Origin: Candidatus Pacearchaeota archaeon
Lineage (GTDB): Archaea; Nanoarchaeota; Nanoarchaeia; Pacearchaeales; GW2011-AR1
Direction of reading: 5' to 3'
Length of the DNA stretch: 11,437 nt
NCBI GenBank assembly: GCA_002690445.1
Contig: NZER01000271.1
Span: 1 to 11,437 of the forward strand
Under the pieces are notes generated by a model. The model saw nothing but the letters and a program-made list of their open reading frames with translations. It had not been told where the DNA came from and did no database searches. The translations under genes were made by a program, and so were the position numbers. Below, piece by piece: positions 1-5,799 of the stretch (its first letter is position 1; each line of letters opens with the position of its first letter).

Positions 1-35
1 ACTTGTTTTATTAATGTTTTTAAAAAACAAAAACC

Positions 36-44
36 TTTTATATA
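36..44 (+). promoter_or_regulatory. TATA box for the surface-protein operon
   Basis: TTTTATATA lies with its centre about 24 bases before the ATG at 64, the spacing expected if transcription begins at or next to the start codon. A-rich sequence with CC precedes it, a weak BRE. Leaderless transcription is inferred from spacing only. Confidence 0.65.
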
Positions 45-63
45 GCATTCCCTTGTCTGTAAA

Positions 64-1206
64 ATGAACAACAGAATAATTATGCCAATTGCCTTGCTAA
101 CTTTATTTAGTTTAGCTGTTTTTGTTTCTGCAACAATGATTAGTCAACCAGATGGAAATTATGAAGTAACAGTTCATTTAAATCAAGGATGGAATTTAAT
201 TGCAGGCACAGAACCTACACAAGGAATTTTAGCAAACAGCGATATAGGTCTTAATGATATTGGTGCAATGTGGTATTATTCACCAGTCTTAAAAAAATAT
301 TACCAGATTTATCCAGAAAATGAATTAGATCAATTATCAATGGAAGAAGGCAGACAATTAGACGAAGATATAATTTTAACAAGTGCAATGTGGATTTATT
401 CAAGAGATTCAGGAGATATCAAATACTCTACCTTAGAAGATTATCCTTCTTTAGAAAATAGACAACTACATGCTGGATGGAATCTTGTTAGCGTAACTCC
501 CGAGATGGCAGCAGATATTAACAATTTACCTACAGTAGAAGAAAAACAAAAATATACTCTTAATGCCATGAAAGGAAGTTGCAGTATGCAAAAAGCATAT
601 TTTTTTGATAGTGCGAATCAAGAATGGTTAGAGCTCCCTTTAACTATTAAGTTAGATAATACCCATATAGGGAGAGGGATCTTAATTAAAGTTTCATCAG
701 ATTGCACCCTAGGAACATCAGGAAGTTCAACTTCCCCGCCCGGATTGCCTGGGGGTGGAGAAAATCCCCCATTAGAAGAAATTTCTATTGATGCTCCCCA
801 GCAGATTGCAGGATATTCATTAGAATCTAAAAATTTTTATGTAAATGAAGAGTGTGTAGTTTACATGGGAAAGAATTTCTGTAAAAAAGGGGGAAGAATA
901 GAGTATATCAATGAAGATTCTGATAAAGCAATACATATCATCCCCACAGTAATGACATCTGGAGCAGAAGAATATAAAGAAGCTCTCAAATCAGTTTATG
1001 ATTTAAATTCAGAAAATATCTACGAATCATCTAATGAAGAAAAGGAAGCTATGTGGTTTTATCAAGAAAACATGTTAATTGGTGTGCAAATGTATTATTA
1101 TACTAATAATCCTGATGGTTCACGAACTGCTTCAAAAGTAGAAATAAATACCGATCATGTCGTAATTAAGTATTTTCTAGATAAATATCCCCCAATAGCA
1201 GTTTAA
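64..1206 (+). CDS. secreted/anchored surface protein with two GWNL modules
   Basis: A 380-residue protein of unknown specific function that is probably exported. Residues 5-23 form a hydrophobic segment after a short Arg-containing N-terminus, consistent with a signal peptide or membrane anchor. Two related modules follow: GWNLI at 42-46 with AMWYYS at 68-73 and AMWIYS at 108-113, then GWNLV at 138-142 with an AYFFDS segment near 178. GWNLIS-like motifs recur in archaeal and bacterial cell-surface proteins, so this is a family-level hint only. A Gly/Pro/Ser-rich linker (about 217-237) separates these from a C-terminal domain (238-380) with Cys264 and Cys273; Cys173 and Cys214 lie in the first half, so disulfides are possible outside the cell. 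The start at 64 fits both the TATA spacing and the N-terminal hydrophobic segment. The next small membrane-protein gene begins one base after the stop, so the two are probably cotranscribed. A catalytic motif is not evident. Confidence 0.8.
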   Translation: MNNRIIMPIALLTLFSLAVFVSATMISQPDGNYEVTVHLNQGWNLIAGTEPTQGILANSDIGLNDIGAMWYYSPVLKKYYQIYPENELDQLSMEEGRQLDEDIILTSAMWIYSRDSGDIKYSTLEDYPSLENRQLHAGWNLVSVTPEMAADINNLPTVEEKQKYTLNAMKGSCSMQKAYFFDSANQEWLELPLTIKLDNTHIGRGILIKVSSDCTLGTSGSSTSPPGLPGGGENPPLEEISIDAPQQIAGYSLESKNFYVNEECVVYMGKNFCKKGGRIEYINEDSDKAIHIIPTVMTSGAEEYKEALKSVYDLNSENIYESSNEEKEAMWFYQENMLIGVQMYYYTNNPDGSRTASKVEINTDHVVIKYFLDKYPPIAV

Positions 1207-1207
1207 A

Positions 1208-1363
1208 ATGAAACAAAAAAAAGCCGCAGCATGGATTTGGATTTTAATAATCCTAGCCCTAATAGCACTCGGCATCGGAGTTTACTTCTGGTTAACTGGC
1301 GATTCTTCTCCAATTGCTGGTGGAGGAAGCTCAATCCCACAACCCCCTGCCCTGCCAAGTTAA
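1208..1363 (+). CDS. 51-residue single-span membrane miniprotein
   Basis: A short gene reading MKQKKAAAWIWI at its start. A Lys-rich N-terminus is followed by one hydrophobic helix (about residues 9-29) and a Gly/Ser/Pro-rich tail of about 20 residues ending in PALPS. The Lys cluster before the helix predicts the N-terminus inside and the flexible tail outside. The ATG lies one base after the stop of the upstream surface-protein gene, implying cotranscription and possibly translational coupling. Its stop overlaps the stop of the opposing membrane-enzyme gene by four bases (TTAA at 1360-1363). The function is not known; a partner or anchor for the upstream exported protein is an inference from position. 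Composition and tight fit between neighbours support a real gene despite its size. Confidence 0.6.
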   Translation: MKQKKAAAWIWILIILALIALGIGVYFWLTGDSSPIAGGGSSIPQPPALPS

Positions 1364-1959
1364 AAAACAAAAACCTGCCCCACAAAATACATAACAGTTC
1401 CAGCAACCAGCGGAATCACCAAATTATCATCAATAGTTTCTCCTGCCATTGCAATTTCTACAGATTCAACAAACATAGCAGCAAAAGCACCAACAAAACC
1501 CACAAAAACCCCGACAAAAAAGCTGGCAAAAAAACCTCCCACTAAGATTCCCAAAATCGTCCCTTCAATATATTTTCTCTTATTTAAAAAAATAGTTTTC
1601 CCGAAATTCTGCCCAACAAAATGCGAAATAGGATCAGCAAAAGTCAAAATCAAAATTGAAGCAAGTGCAATTTCCCGGGAAAACAACTGCAAACTCAATA
1701 AACTCCCAGCAAAAAAAAACAAAACCCCCCGCCCCGGAAACCCCCTGTTGCAGTCCCTCTCAAACAAACACAAACAATTCCCAACCAGCGGAAGATGAAT
1801 CCTCGTCGACAAAAAGCTCATAAAACCCCCGAAAATCAAAACAAAAAACAAAAAAGTCCGAGGCCACGGCAAAAACAGCATAATCAAAACAAAACCAATC
1901 CCAACTAAGATATGAAAAACTTCCCGTCGCAGTTCAAATAAATCAATCTGTTTTTTCAT
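1360..1959 (-). CDS. dolichol/polyprenol/diacylglycerol kinase-family membrane protein
   Basis: A 199-residue integral membrane protein with several hydrophobic helices. It resembles the SEC59/dolichol-kinase-like family (related to CDP-diglyceride synthetases and phytol kinases), whose members use CTP or another NTP to phosphorylate a lipid alcohol at the membrane. Family-like signatures seen in order are: R-E-V-F-H near 12-16; FERD at 66-69 with a following Gly/Arg-rich loop; ADP at 108-110 with GQNFGKT; KRKYIEGT at 127-133; and ETIDDNLVIPL at 174-184. The usual GD at the third block is AD here, keeping the Asp. About 200 residues is normal for archaeal members. The substrate (polyprenol, dolichol or an archaeal lipid precursor) cannot be told from sequence. 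It lies 28 bases downstream of serS on the same strand, with a GGGGTG ribosome-binding-like stretch just before the ATG, so it is probably the second gene of a serS transcript. Confidence 0.75.
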   Translation of the reverse strand: MKKQIDLFELRREVFHILVGIGFVLIMLFLPWPRTFLFFVLIFGGFMSFLSTRIHLPLVGNCLCLFERDCNRGFPGRGVLFFFAGSLLSLQLFSREIALASILILTFADPISHFVGQNFGKTIFLNKRKYIEGTILGILVGGFFASFFVGVFVGFVGAFAAMFVESVEIAMAGETIDDNLVIPLVAGTVMYFVGQVFVF

Positions 1960-1965
1960 CTTTCA

Positions 1966-1971
1966 CACCCC
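1966..1971 (-). promoter_or_regulatory. Shine-Dalgarno-like GGGGTG before the kinase-family gene
   Basis: On the minus strand GGGGTG ends six bases before the ATG at 1959. It contains GGTG, part of the archaeal anti-SD complement. It is the only clear SD-like site noticed in the window, and it precedes an internal operon gene, whereas first genes appear leaderless. Confidence 0.4.
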
Positions 1972-1987
1972 TATCCCCAGAAGAAGA

Positions 1988-3250
1988 CTATTTTCCTTTA
2001 TCAATAACTTTAAATCCAGTATACTTCCACAACACCTTAGGAATTTTAATACTTCCATCCTTTTGCTGGTTGTTTTCAATTAGTGAAATCATCAATCTCG
2101 GCAAAGCCAACCCGCTCCCATTAAGAGTATACGCAAACTTCATTCCGTCCTTAGTCTGATACCTCATATTCATTCTCCGCGCCTGAAAATCAGTGCAATT
2201 AGAACACGAAGAGCATTCTAAATAACGCTTTAAAGCCGGGCTCCAAACTTCTAAATCATAAGTCTTAGCAGAAGCAAAACCAGCATCAGCAGTCGCCAGC
2301 AAAACTTTCCTATACGGGATCTGCAGCTGTTTTAAAATTTCCTCTGCATAACCTGTCATCTCTTCTAAAAAATCCCACGAATCCTCTTCCTTGCAAACAT
2401 AAACCATTTCAACTTTTTCAAACTGATGCAGCCGAAACAACCCCTCCTCCCCTGCCCGCCGCCCTGCCTCAGTCCGATAGCACTCAGTAAAGGAGCAGTA
2501 TTTTTTCGGCAGATCTTTTTCAAAAAGGATCTCATCCGAGTGCAAATTTGTCACCGGAACTTCAGCAGTTGGCACCGGATACAGCCCCTCGGTAGTCTTA
2601 TACAAATCATCTTCAAACTTTGGAAGATTCCCAGTCCCGAACATTGTCTTTGCATTCACAAGCTGTGGCCCATTAATCTCAACAAAACCATTTTTCTCGT
2701 GAAAATCAAGCATAAACTGAATCAACGCCCTCTGCAATTTCGCACCCCGCCCCTTCAAAACATAAAAACCCGCCCCTGCCAGTTTTACAGCCCTCTTAAT
2801 ATCAAGAATATCCAATTCCTCCCCCAGCTCCAAATGCCCCCTAGCTTTCTTTTTCACCACTCTCCCCCACTTCCTAATCTCCTTATTCTTGCCCTCACCC
2901 CCAATAGGCACATCCTTCACCTGAATATTCGGAATCACAGCCATTAACTCATCAATTTCATTTTTCAACTCCCCCTCTTTCCCCTCATTATTTTTTAACT
3001 TAACAACAATCTCCTTAGCTCGCTTAATCAAATCCTTAGCAGTCTTCTCATCTTTTGCCTTCTTCGCCTTATTAATTGCCTCAGAAACCTTGTTTCTTTC
3101 ATGCCTCAAATCATCATCTTGCTTTTTTAACTTTCTCCATTTTCCATCTAACTTAATAACATTATCAACAATTGTTTCATCATAATCTCTGTTCTTAGAA
3201 TTTTTCCTCACAAGCCCTGAATCTTCACGAATTAACTTAATATCTATCAT
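1988..3250 (-). CDS. serS: seryl-tRNA synthetase
   Basis: SerRS charges tRNA-Ser with serine in the cytoplasm. The 420-residue protein begins MIDIKLIRED, the classic SerRS opening. It then has a Lys/Glu-rich helical region (about 30-105) forming the antiparallel coiled-coil arm that grips tRNA-Ser. The class II catalytic core follows: TAEVPVTN from about residue 228, motif 2 FTECYRTEAGRRAG at 254-267 followed by GLFRLHQFEKVEM, the KTYDLEVW and SSCSNCTDFQARR blocks, and motif 3 NGSGLALPRL at 377-386. It is the common bacterial/archaeal type, not the rare methanogen type. The frame stays open 31 codons upstream, but the SerRS N-terminus and a TATA box 25 bases before the ATG at 3250 identify that ATG as the start. 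A segment usually reading TGD-x-G is TADAG here, a small deviation. The lipid-kinase-family gene follows 28 bases downstream. Confidence 0.96.
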   Translation of the reverse strand: MIDIKLIREDSGLVRKNSKNRDYDETIVDNVIKLDGKWRKLKKQDDDLRHERNKVSEAINKAKKAKDEKTAKDLIKRAKEIVVKLKNNEGKEGELKNEIDELMAVIPNIQVKDVPIGGEGKNKEIRKWGRVVKKKARGHLELGEELDILDIKRAVKLAGAGFYVLKGRGAKLQRALIQFMLDFHEKNGFVEINGPQLVNAKTMFGTGNLPKFEDDLYKTTEGLYPVPTAEVPVTNLHSDEILFEKDLPKKYCSFTECYRTEAGRRAGEEGLFRLHQFEKVEMVYVCKEEDSWDFLEEMTGYAEEILKQLQIPYRKVLLATADAGFASAKTYDLEVWSPALKRYLECSSCSNCTDFQARRMNMRYQTKDGMKFAYTLNGSGLALPRLMISLIENNQQKDGSIKIPKVLWKYTGFKVIDKGK

Positions 3251-3270
3251 ACTAAAATAACAACCGCAAC

Positions 3271-3280
3271 ATATATAAAA
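3271..3280. promoter_or_regulatory. shared bidirectional TATA element (serS / membrane protein)
   Basis: ATATATAAAA reads as TTTTATATAT on the minus strand, preceded there by GGAAAG, a good BRE. Its centre is about 25 bases from the serS ATG (3250, minus) and about 26 bases from the ATG at 3301 (plus). No other TATA-like sequence fits the plus gene, so one near-symmetric element may serve both divergent leaderless genes. The serS side is well supported; use by the plus gene is inference. Confidence 0.6.
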
Positions 3281-3300
3281 CTTTCCAGTAATCATTAAAT

Positions 3301-4005
3301 ATGACCAGCGAAAAAGAGTTGATTCGTAGAGTTCGTAATTCATTTAAAGCCAAAGTATCAAAAGCAGAAATAATCAGGAGAATGCAGCACCGAGGCTGTA
3401 AACTAGAATACATCAACGCAATAATAAAAAAAGCAACCCGCCCCAAAAGAATGTTGCTTGTTTTTTCAATAGTCACCATTCTAATCATTTCCATTGGAGT
3501 AACAAGCTATCTTTTAGTTACAAGCACTCATAAATTTGAAATCGCAAATCCATTAGAAGGTTTATTAATCAACTTCCAGGAAAAAGCCACCTCCCCACAA
3601 AACCCCTCAGGTGAACCAGCAGGATCAGTTAACAACGAAGTCCACATAGATGACATCAAAGTCACACCAGAATTTCTAAGCTACTTACTCAACGAAATCG
3701 GGGCATGGCAGCTCCATAAGGCGCCCTTTTCATCTGAAAACCCAATTATCAATTTCCAAATAGGTGATGAAACTTTCTACTCAGTAGTCGACCAAACAAT
3801 TGAAACAAATCACGGCTTATCAGATAACGCAGACATACAATTCAATACAAATAAACAAGATACAATCAAAGCAATGCTCTCTGAAACCCCCGGTGAAGTT
3901 TTCAAACAGTCAATTCAGAGCGGCAACACCCAAATCGACCTCATAGCAGGCGATGCCAAACTTTTTTCCAAAGGATACCTCAAGTTATACAACTCACTAA
4001 AATAA
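3301..4005 (+). CDS. single-span membrane protein with extracellular domain, unknown function
   Basis: A 234-residue protein in three parts. Residues 1-50 are highly basic and helical (KELIRRVRNSF, SKAEIIRRMQHRGCKLEYINAIIKKA), reminiscent of short helical modules in DPANN membrane proteins. A membrane helix lies at about 51-74, preceded by RPKR, which predicts the N-terminus inside. An exported domain of about 160 residues follows a Ser/Pro/Gly linker (97-110). Within this domain, the part from about 148 to 234 (FQIGDETFYSVV, DIQFNTNKQDTIKAML, DAKLFSKGYLKLYNSL) faintly resembles the SCP2 lipid-binding fold pattern. That resemblance is a guess from pattern only. No enzyme motif is seen. The ATG at 3301 fits the shared TATA at 3271-3280. 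It stands alone, divergent from serS, with C-rich sequence after its stop. Confidence 0.75.
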   Translation: MTSEKELIRRVRNSFKAKVSKAEIIRRMQHRGCKLEYINAIIKKATRPKRMLLVFSIVTILIISIGVTSYLLVTSTHKFEIANPLEGLLINFQEKATSPQNPSGEPAGSVNNEVHIDDIKVTPEFLSYLLNEIGAWQLHKAPFSSENPIINFQIGDETFYSVVDQTIETNHGLSDNADIQFNTNKQDTIKAMLSETPGEVFKQSIQSGNTQIDLIAGDAKLFSKGYLKLYNSLK

Positions 4006-4080
4006 GCCACCACCCCCCAATAGTGCGTCACTAAAACCAAATTTATTGTATCTACTGCAGATGGACGAAATTTCTAAGAA

Positions 4081-4113
4081 AGATTTATAAGCAATATAGC
4101 ACTAGGATATATA
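4081..4113 (+). promoter_or_regulatory. promoter region of the winged-helix gene
   Basis: Two TATA candidates lie in the 129-base gap after the previous gene. ATTTATAA at 4083-4090, preceded by AAGAAAG, matches BRE plus TATA best but would leave a leader of about 24 bases. GATATATAC at 4105-4113 has the leaderless spacing (about 26 bases to the ATG at 4135) but a poor BRE. The sequence does not decide between them. The rest of the gap (4006-4080) shows nothing recognisable. Confidence 0.45.
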
Positions 4114-4134
4114 CATTAGAAAATATATGTTAAA

Positions 4135-4401
4135 ATGGGAGACAACTTTGATTTATTTTTCAGGAGAAAGCCGGCACTAATGTTAATTGCCCTCAAAAAG
4201 GTAAGCCGCGCTAAATACGGTTCTCTCCTCGCTAAAGAAGTGGACTGCACATATTCTCACGCTGTCAAAATCCTCCAAACACTTGAACAACTCGGACTTG
4301 TTGCTTTTGAAAAACAAGGCCGAATAAAAATTATCACATTAACAAAAAAAGGCAAGGAAGTTGCAGATCACATCGAAGCAATCAGAAAACTAGTTGCTTA
4401 A
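4135..4401 (+). CDS. small winged-helix DNA-binding protein
   Basis: An 88-residue probable transcription regulator built almost entirely of one winged helix-turn-helix domain, like short MarR/PadR/ArsR-type archaeal regulators. The first helix (KPALMLIALKKV) precedes a helix-turn-helix with SLLAKEVDCTYSHAVKILQTLEQLGLV at about 30-56, in which TYSHAVKILQTLEQ is the recognition helix. The wing is VAFEKQGRIKIITLTKKGKEV, and a short C-terminal helix could support dimerisation. Ligand pocket or metal site is not visible. It has its own promoter region, and its stop overlaps the stop of the opposing 75-residue gene by four bases (TTAA, 4398-4401). Its target is unknown. Confidence 0.85.
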   Translation: MGDNFDLFFRRKPALMLIALKKVSRAKYGSLLAKEVDCTYSHAVKILQTLEQLGLVAFEKQGRIKIITLTKKGKEVADHIEAIRKLVA

Positions 4402-4625
4402 TCTACTTTTCTTGTTTTTTCATGTTTTTCAATTAACATACCAAATCTTGATAAATTACTCCTCGCCTCTCTTAAATGCGTTTTTCTCTCTTCTTCAGTA
4501 TAATAATCCTTCAACCCATACTTAAGATCATGACTTATCTCTATTAATCTTCCAAGCCGCCCGCACCCCCCACTTAACAAAAGCCCTAGTCCCAAGGTGT
4601 AAACTGCAAGATTTTTCCATCTCAT
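4398..4625 (-). CDS. 75-residue lipoprotein-like or signal-anchored small protein
   Basis: Starting at the ATG at 4625 the protein begins MRWKNLAVYTLGLGLLL and reaches LSGGC, giving a basic N-terminus, a hydrophobic stretch of about 14 residues and a lipobox-like LSGG-Cys at residues 18-22. It could be a lipid-anchored or signal-anchored exported protein. The remaining 53 residues are charged (EEERKTHLREARSNL) and probably helical. The frame is open upstream to 4721, but that part would be translated from the tRNA 3'-end remnant, so the later start is preferred. No convincing TATA precedes it; expression may depend on read-through from the tRNA-Lys unit. No family recognised; moderate doubt remains that it is a gene. 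Confidence 0.5.
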   Translation of the reverse strand: MRWKNLAVYTLGLGLLLSGGCGRLGRLIEISHDLKYGLKDYYTEEERKTHLREARSNLSRFGMLIEKHEKTRKVD

Positions 4626-4636
4626 AATAGCATAAA

Positions 4637-4725
4637 TGGCTCCGACGGGATTTGACTCGCAATTCACTCTTGTGATAACGACGAGATAGTCAAGAGCAAA
4701 TCGCTCGCCCGCGACAGTCACGTTC
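4637..4725 (-). pseudogene. damaged copy of the tRNA-Lys 3' end with a 52-base insertion
   Basis: Bases 4637-4655 are identical over 19 bases to 4764-4782, the acceptor and T-loop end of the intact tRNA-Lys. Bases 4708-4716 match the T-stem/variable part (4784-4792 region). Between them 4656-4707 is an extra segment placed where the intact gene has a single base at the T-stem/T-loop junction. The insert folds on itself: its two ends form a stem of about 14 pairs including wobbles, with the core CTCTTG/CAAGAG. Weaker similarity seems to continue past 4725 towards the intron end. No matching 5' half (GGCTCCG) lies between this copy and the intact tRNA, so it is read as a remnant of partial duplication or an attachment-site duplication, not a working tRNA. 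Confidence 0.6.
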
Positions 4726-4742
4726 CCAAATCAAAGCTGCAT

Positions 4743-4761
4743 AAGGGATTTCCAATCCCTT
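4743..4761 (-). terminator. perfect 8-bp hairpin just after tRNA-Lys
   Basis: AAGGGATT and AATCCCTT are separated by three bases and start three bases beyond the discriminator of the tRNA. It could help end or process the tRNA transcript. It has no T-tract, so a classic archaeal terminator is not shown; a role in 3' processing is equally possible. Confidence 0.4.
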
Positions 4762-4814
4762 TATGGCTCCGACGGGATTTGAACCCGCGACACCCAGATT
4801 TCTCCTGCTTATCT

Positions 4815-4864
4815 TAGTTTCTTTGATTCCAGAGAACCTTTCTTAGGAAGGTTGACATATCAAG
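4815..4864 (-). repeat. intron module copy A (50-base unit)
   Basis: Matches copy B at 4885-4934 with about 5 differences in 50, at a period of 70 bases. Within it TTGAT (4823-4827) pairs with ATCAA (4859-4863) around an inner AACCTT/AAGGTT stem. The unit is followed at 4864-4878 by a hairpin GCGAAC-AAA-GTTCGC. Confidence 0.85.
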
Positions 4865-4884
4865 CGAACAAAGTTCGCGAATCA

Positions 4885-4934
4885 TAGTTTCTTTGATTCC
4901 AGGGAACCTACTTTAGGAAGGTTGACGTATCAAG
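4885..4934 (-). repeat. intron module copy B (50-base unit)
   Basis: The second copy of the module, 70 bases from copy A. It keeps the TTGAT/ATCAA and AACCT/AGGTT pairings, with most differences falling in the inner loop. It is followed at 4932-4951 by a perfect 20-base palindrome (AAGGAAACCT and its complement), the counterpart of the hairpin after copy A but with different stem bases. Confidence 0.85.
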
Positions 4935-5020
4935 GAAACCTAGGTTTCCTTATACTAAGAGTCTGGTGCTCTAACCAGGCTGAGCTACGGAGCCGCCTAA
5001 AATTAATTATTTTATCTACC

Positions 5021-5030
5021 TTATAAACTT
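5021..5030 (-). promoter_or_regulatory. TATA box of tRNA-Lys
   Basis: On the minus strand AAGTTTATAA, preceded by CTCAAAG-like BRE sequence, has its centre about 31 bases before the first tRNA base at 4994. This places transcription a few bases upstream of the mature 5' end, as usual for archaeal tRNAs. Confidence 0.75.
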
Positions 5031-5091
5031 TGAGTTCAACACATATACCCAACCACCAATTTCTTTTTAAACCCCAAAAGTAAATGATCTC

Positions 5092-5463
5092 ATGAAAGAA
5101 CTTACAGACAATTTATGGAGATTCGGAGGAGGTAAACAAGAAGGAGACGGCCTGAACCAGGGAGTTGCTAACTGGGAATTATTTTTTGAAACACTTTCTG
5201 ACGAAGAAAGAGGAGAAGCTGTAGCAATGTTAGAAAGTAGGAGATTTATAGTATTTGATAAAAATATTGTAGTTGCACATCCTAAAGCTAGAAATTCTGG
5301 TTGGAATATTTTCCAGGGTTCTAAGGTAATTCCTATTTTTGGCAGTGTGGGTTATTTTACTCGAGAAGAAATGGCAAAAGAATATCTGGGATATCTAAAA
5401 GAACATTTTGAAACACCTTCTGATTATTTCCTATGCAGAGTAAAAGAAATCCCTCAACGATAA
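5092..5463 (+). CDS. unrecognised 123-residue protein
   Basis: A soluble-looking protein with no signal peptide or membrane helix. The N-terminus is Gly-rich (WRFGGGKQEGDGLNQG), followed by an acidic helical part (WELFFETLSDEERGEAVAMLESRRF), a central beta-like stretch (FIVFDKNIVVAHP, SGWNIFQGSKVIPIFGSVGYF) and a C-terminal helix (TREEMAKEYLGYLKEHF). I do not recognise a family or catalytic motif. A weak TATA candidate, TTTTTAAA at 5064-5071, has the leaderless spacing of about 25 bases to the ATG at 5092; the nearer upstream ATG at 5084 ends within four codons. The last 10 bases overlap the convergent TFS gene. Codon use and composition match the neighbours, so it is probably real. Confidence 0.65.
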   Translation: MKELTDNLWRFGGGKQEGDGLNQGVANWELFFETLSDEERGEAVAMLESRRFIVFDKNIVVAHPKARNSGWNIFQGSKVIPIFGSVGYFTREEMAKEYLGYLKEHFETPSDYFLCRVKEIPQR

Positions 5464-5762
5464 TCCCGCCAAGTGTGCTTGCACTTTGTGCACTTGTAAA
5501 ATTTTGTTTCAGATTCATCGGCAGCCCTCGTCTGAACTGTCCAAAAATACGCCTCGCCATTTTTACACTTCGGACATTGAATCTCAACAATTGGTTTAAC
5601 TTCCCCTTCAGTCTCCTTCACAACTGCAACCTTATTATCAGCATTAATCTTTTCCTTGATCTCAATCTTAACTTTAGATTTAGAAATATAATGACATCTC
5701 GGACAGCCAAACTTAGTCCTTTTCTGGACAAGTATCGCACCACATCTCGGACAAAATTCCAT
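5454..5762 (-). CDS. tfs: transcription elongation factor TFS (TFIIS-like)
   Basis: TFS enters the secondary channel of archaeal RNA polymerase and stimulates cleavage of backtracked RNA, rescuing stalled complexes. The 102-residue protein has the full family layout: an N-terminal zinc ribbon with Cys4, Cys7, Cys20 and Cys23, a charged linker (28-55), and a C-terminal zinc ribbon with Cys63, Cys66, Cys91 and Cys94. The hairpin signature QTRAADESETKFYKC carries the essential acidic pair Asp82-Glu83, so it should be cleavage-competent. Length is normal (about 100-110). A strong promoter precedes it, and its 3' end overlaps the opposing unknown gene by ten bases. Confidence 0.96.
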   Translation of the reverse strand: MEFCPRCGAILVQKRTKFGCPRCHYISKSKVKIEIKEKINADNKVAVVKETEGEVKPIVEIQCPKCKNGEAYFWTVQTRAADESETKFYKCTKCKHTWRDYR

Positions 5763-5780
5763 TATAAGTTTTTTTCAACA

Positions 5781-5798
5781 CAATATTTAAACCTTTCC
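5781..5798 (-). promoter_or_regulatory. BRE/TATA promoter of tfs
   Basis: On the minus strand GGAAAGG is followed by TTTAAATATT, a good BRE plus TATA, centred about 25 bases before the ATG at 5762. It falls just upstream of, and against, the end of the signal peptidase gene at 5800. Confidence 0.75.
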
Positions 5799-5799
5799 G

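Larger units (their letters stand above)
4800..4955 (-). other. structured tRNA-Lys intron
   Basis: A 156-base intron, much longer than the usual few tens of bases in archaeal tRNAs. Nearly all of it is made of two modules of about 70 bases, each with an internal AACC/GGTT stem inside a TTGAT/ATCAA stem, followed by a strong separate hairpin. No clear C/D-box pair and no open reading frame of note was seen. Confidence 0.75.
4764..4994 (-). tRNA. tRNA-Lys(CTT) with a 156-base intron
   Basis: Read on the minus strand, exon 1 (4994-4956) gives the acceptor strand GGCTCCG, D-arm GCTC/GAGC, anticodon stem CCAGA and anticodon CTT (4959-4957) in the loop CTCTTA. Exon 2 (4799-4764) supplies loop base A38, TCTGG, a 5-base variable loop, the T-arm GCGGG-TTCAAAT-CCCGT, CGGAGCC and discriminator A. 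Acceptor and anticodon stems pair perfectly; the mature length is 75. No CCA is encoded. The intron lies between positions 37 and 38, the usual archaeal site. Splice signals fit a relaxed bulge-helix-bulge: CTCT pairs with GGAG (one wobble), leaving three-base bulges TAG and AAA, which would be cut exactly at the exon ends; the intron-side helix is weak. Cleavage would be by the archaeal splicing endonuclease. A TATA box lies about 30 bases upstream. Confidence 0.92.

Noticed and set aside
1231..1545. 104-residue plus frame overlapping the miniprotein and the kinase-family gene
   Set aside because: Asn/Lys/Ser/His-rich low-complexity product; it conflicts with two better supported genes.
2426..2947. 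173-residue frame on the plus strand inside serS
   Set aside because: It is antisense to the conserved SerRS core, Pro/Leu/His-rich in the way shadow frames of this genome are, and has no promoter.
3251..3343. 31-codon N-terminal extension of serS
   Set aside because: SerRS homology begins at MIDIKLIRE, and the extension would translate through the TATA box and the opposing gene's start.
4815..4934. CRISPR-like spaced repeats
   Set aside because: Only two 50-base units with mismatches, inside a tRNA intron, with a hairpin instead of a unique spacer.
4800..4955. C/D-box or H/ACA guide RNA in the tRNA intron
   Set aside because: No RUGAUGA/CUGA pair and no ACA at the expected place were found on reading; structure is present but class unknown.
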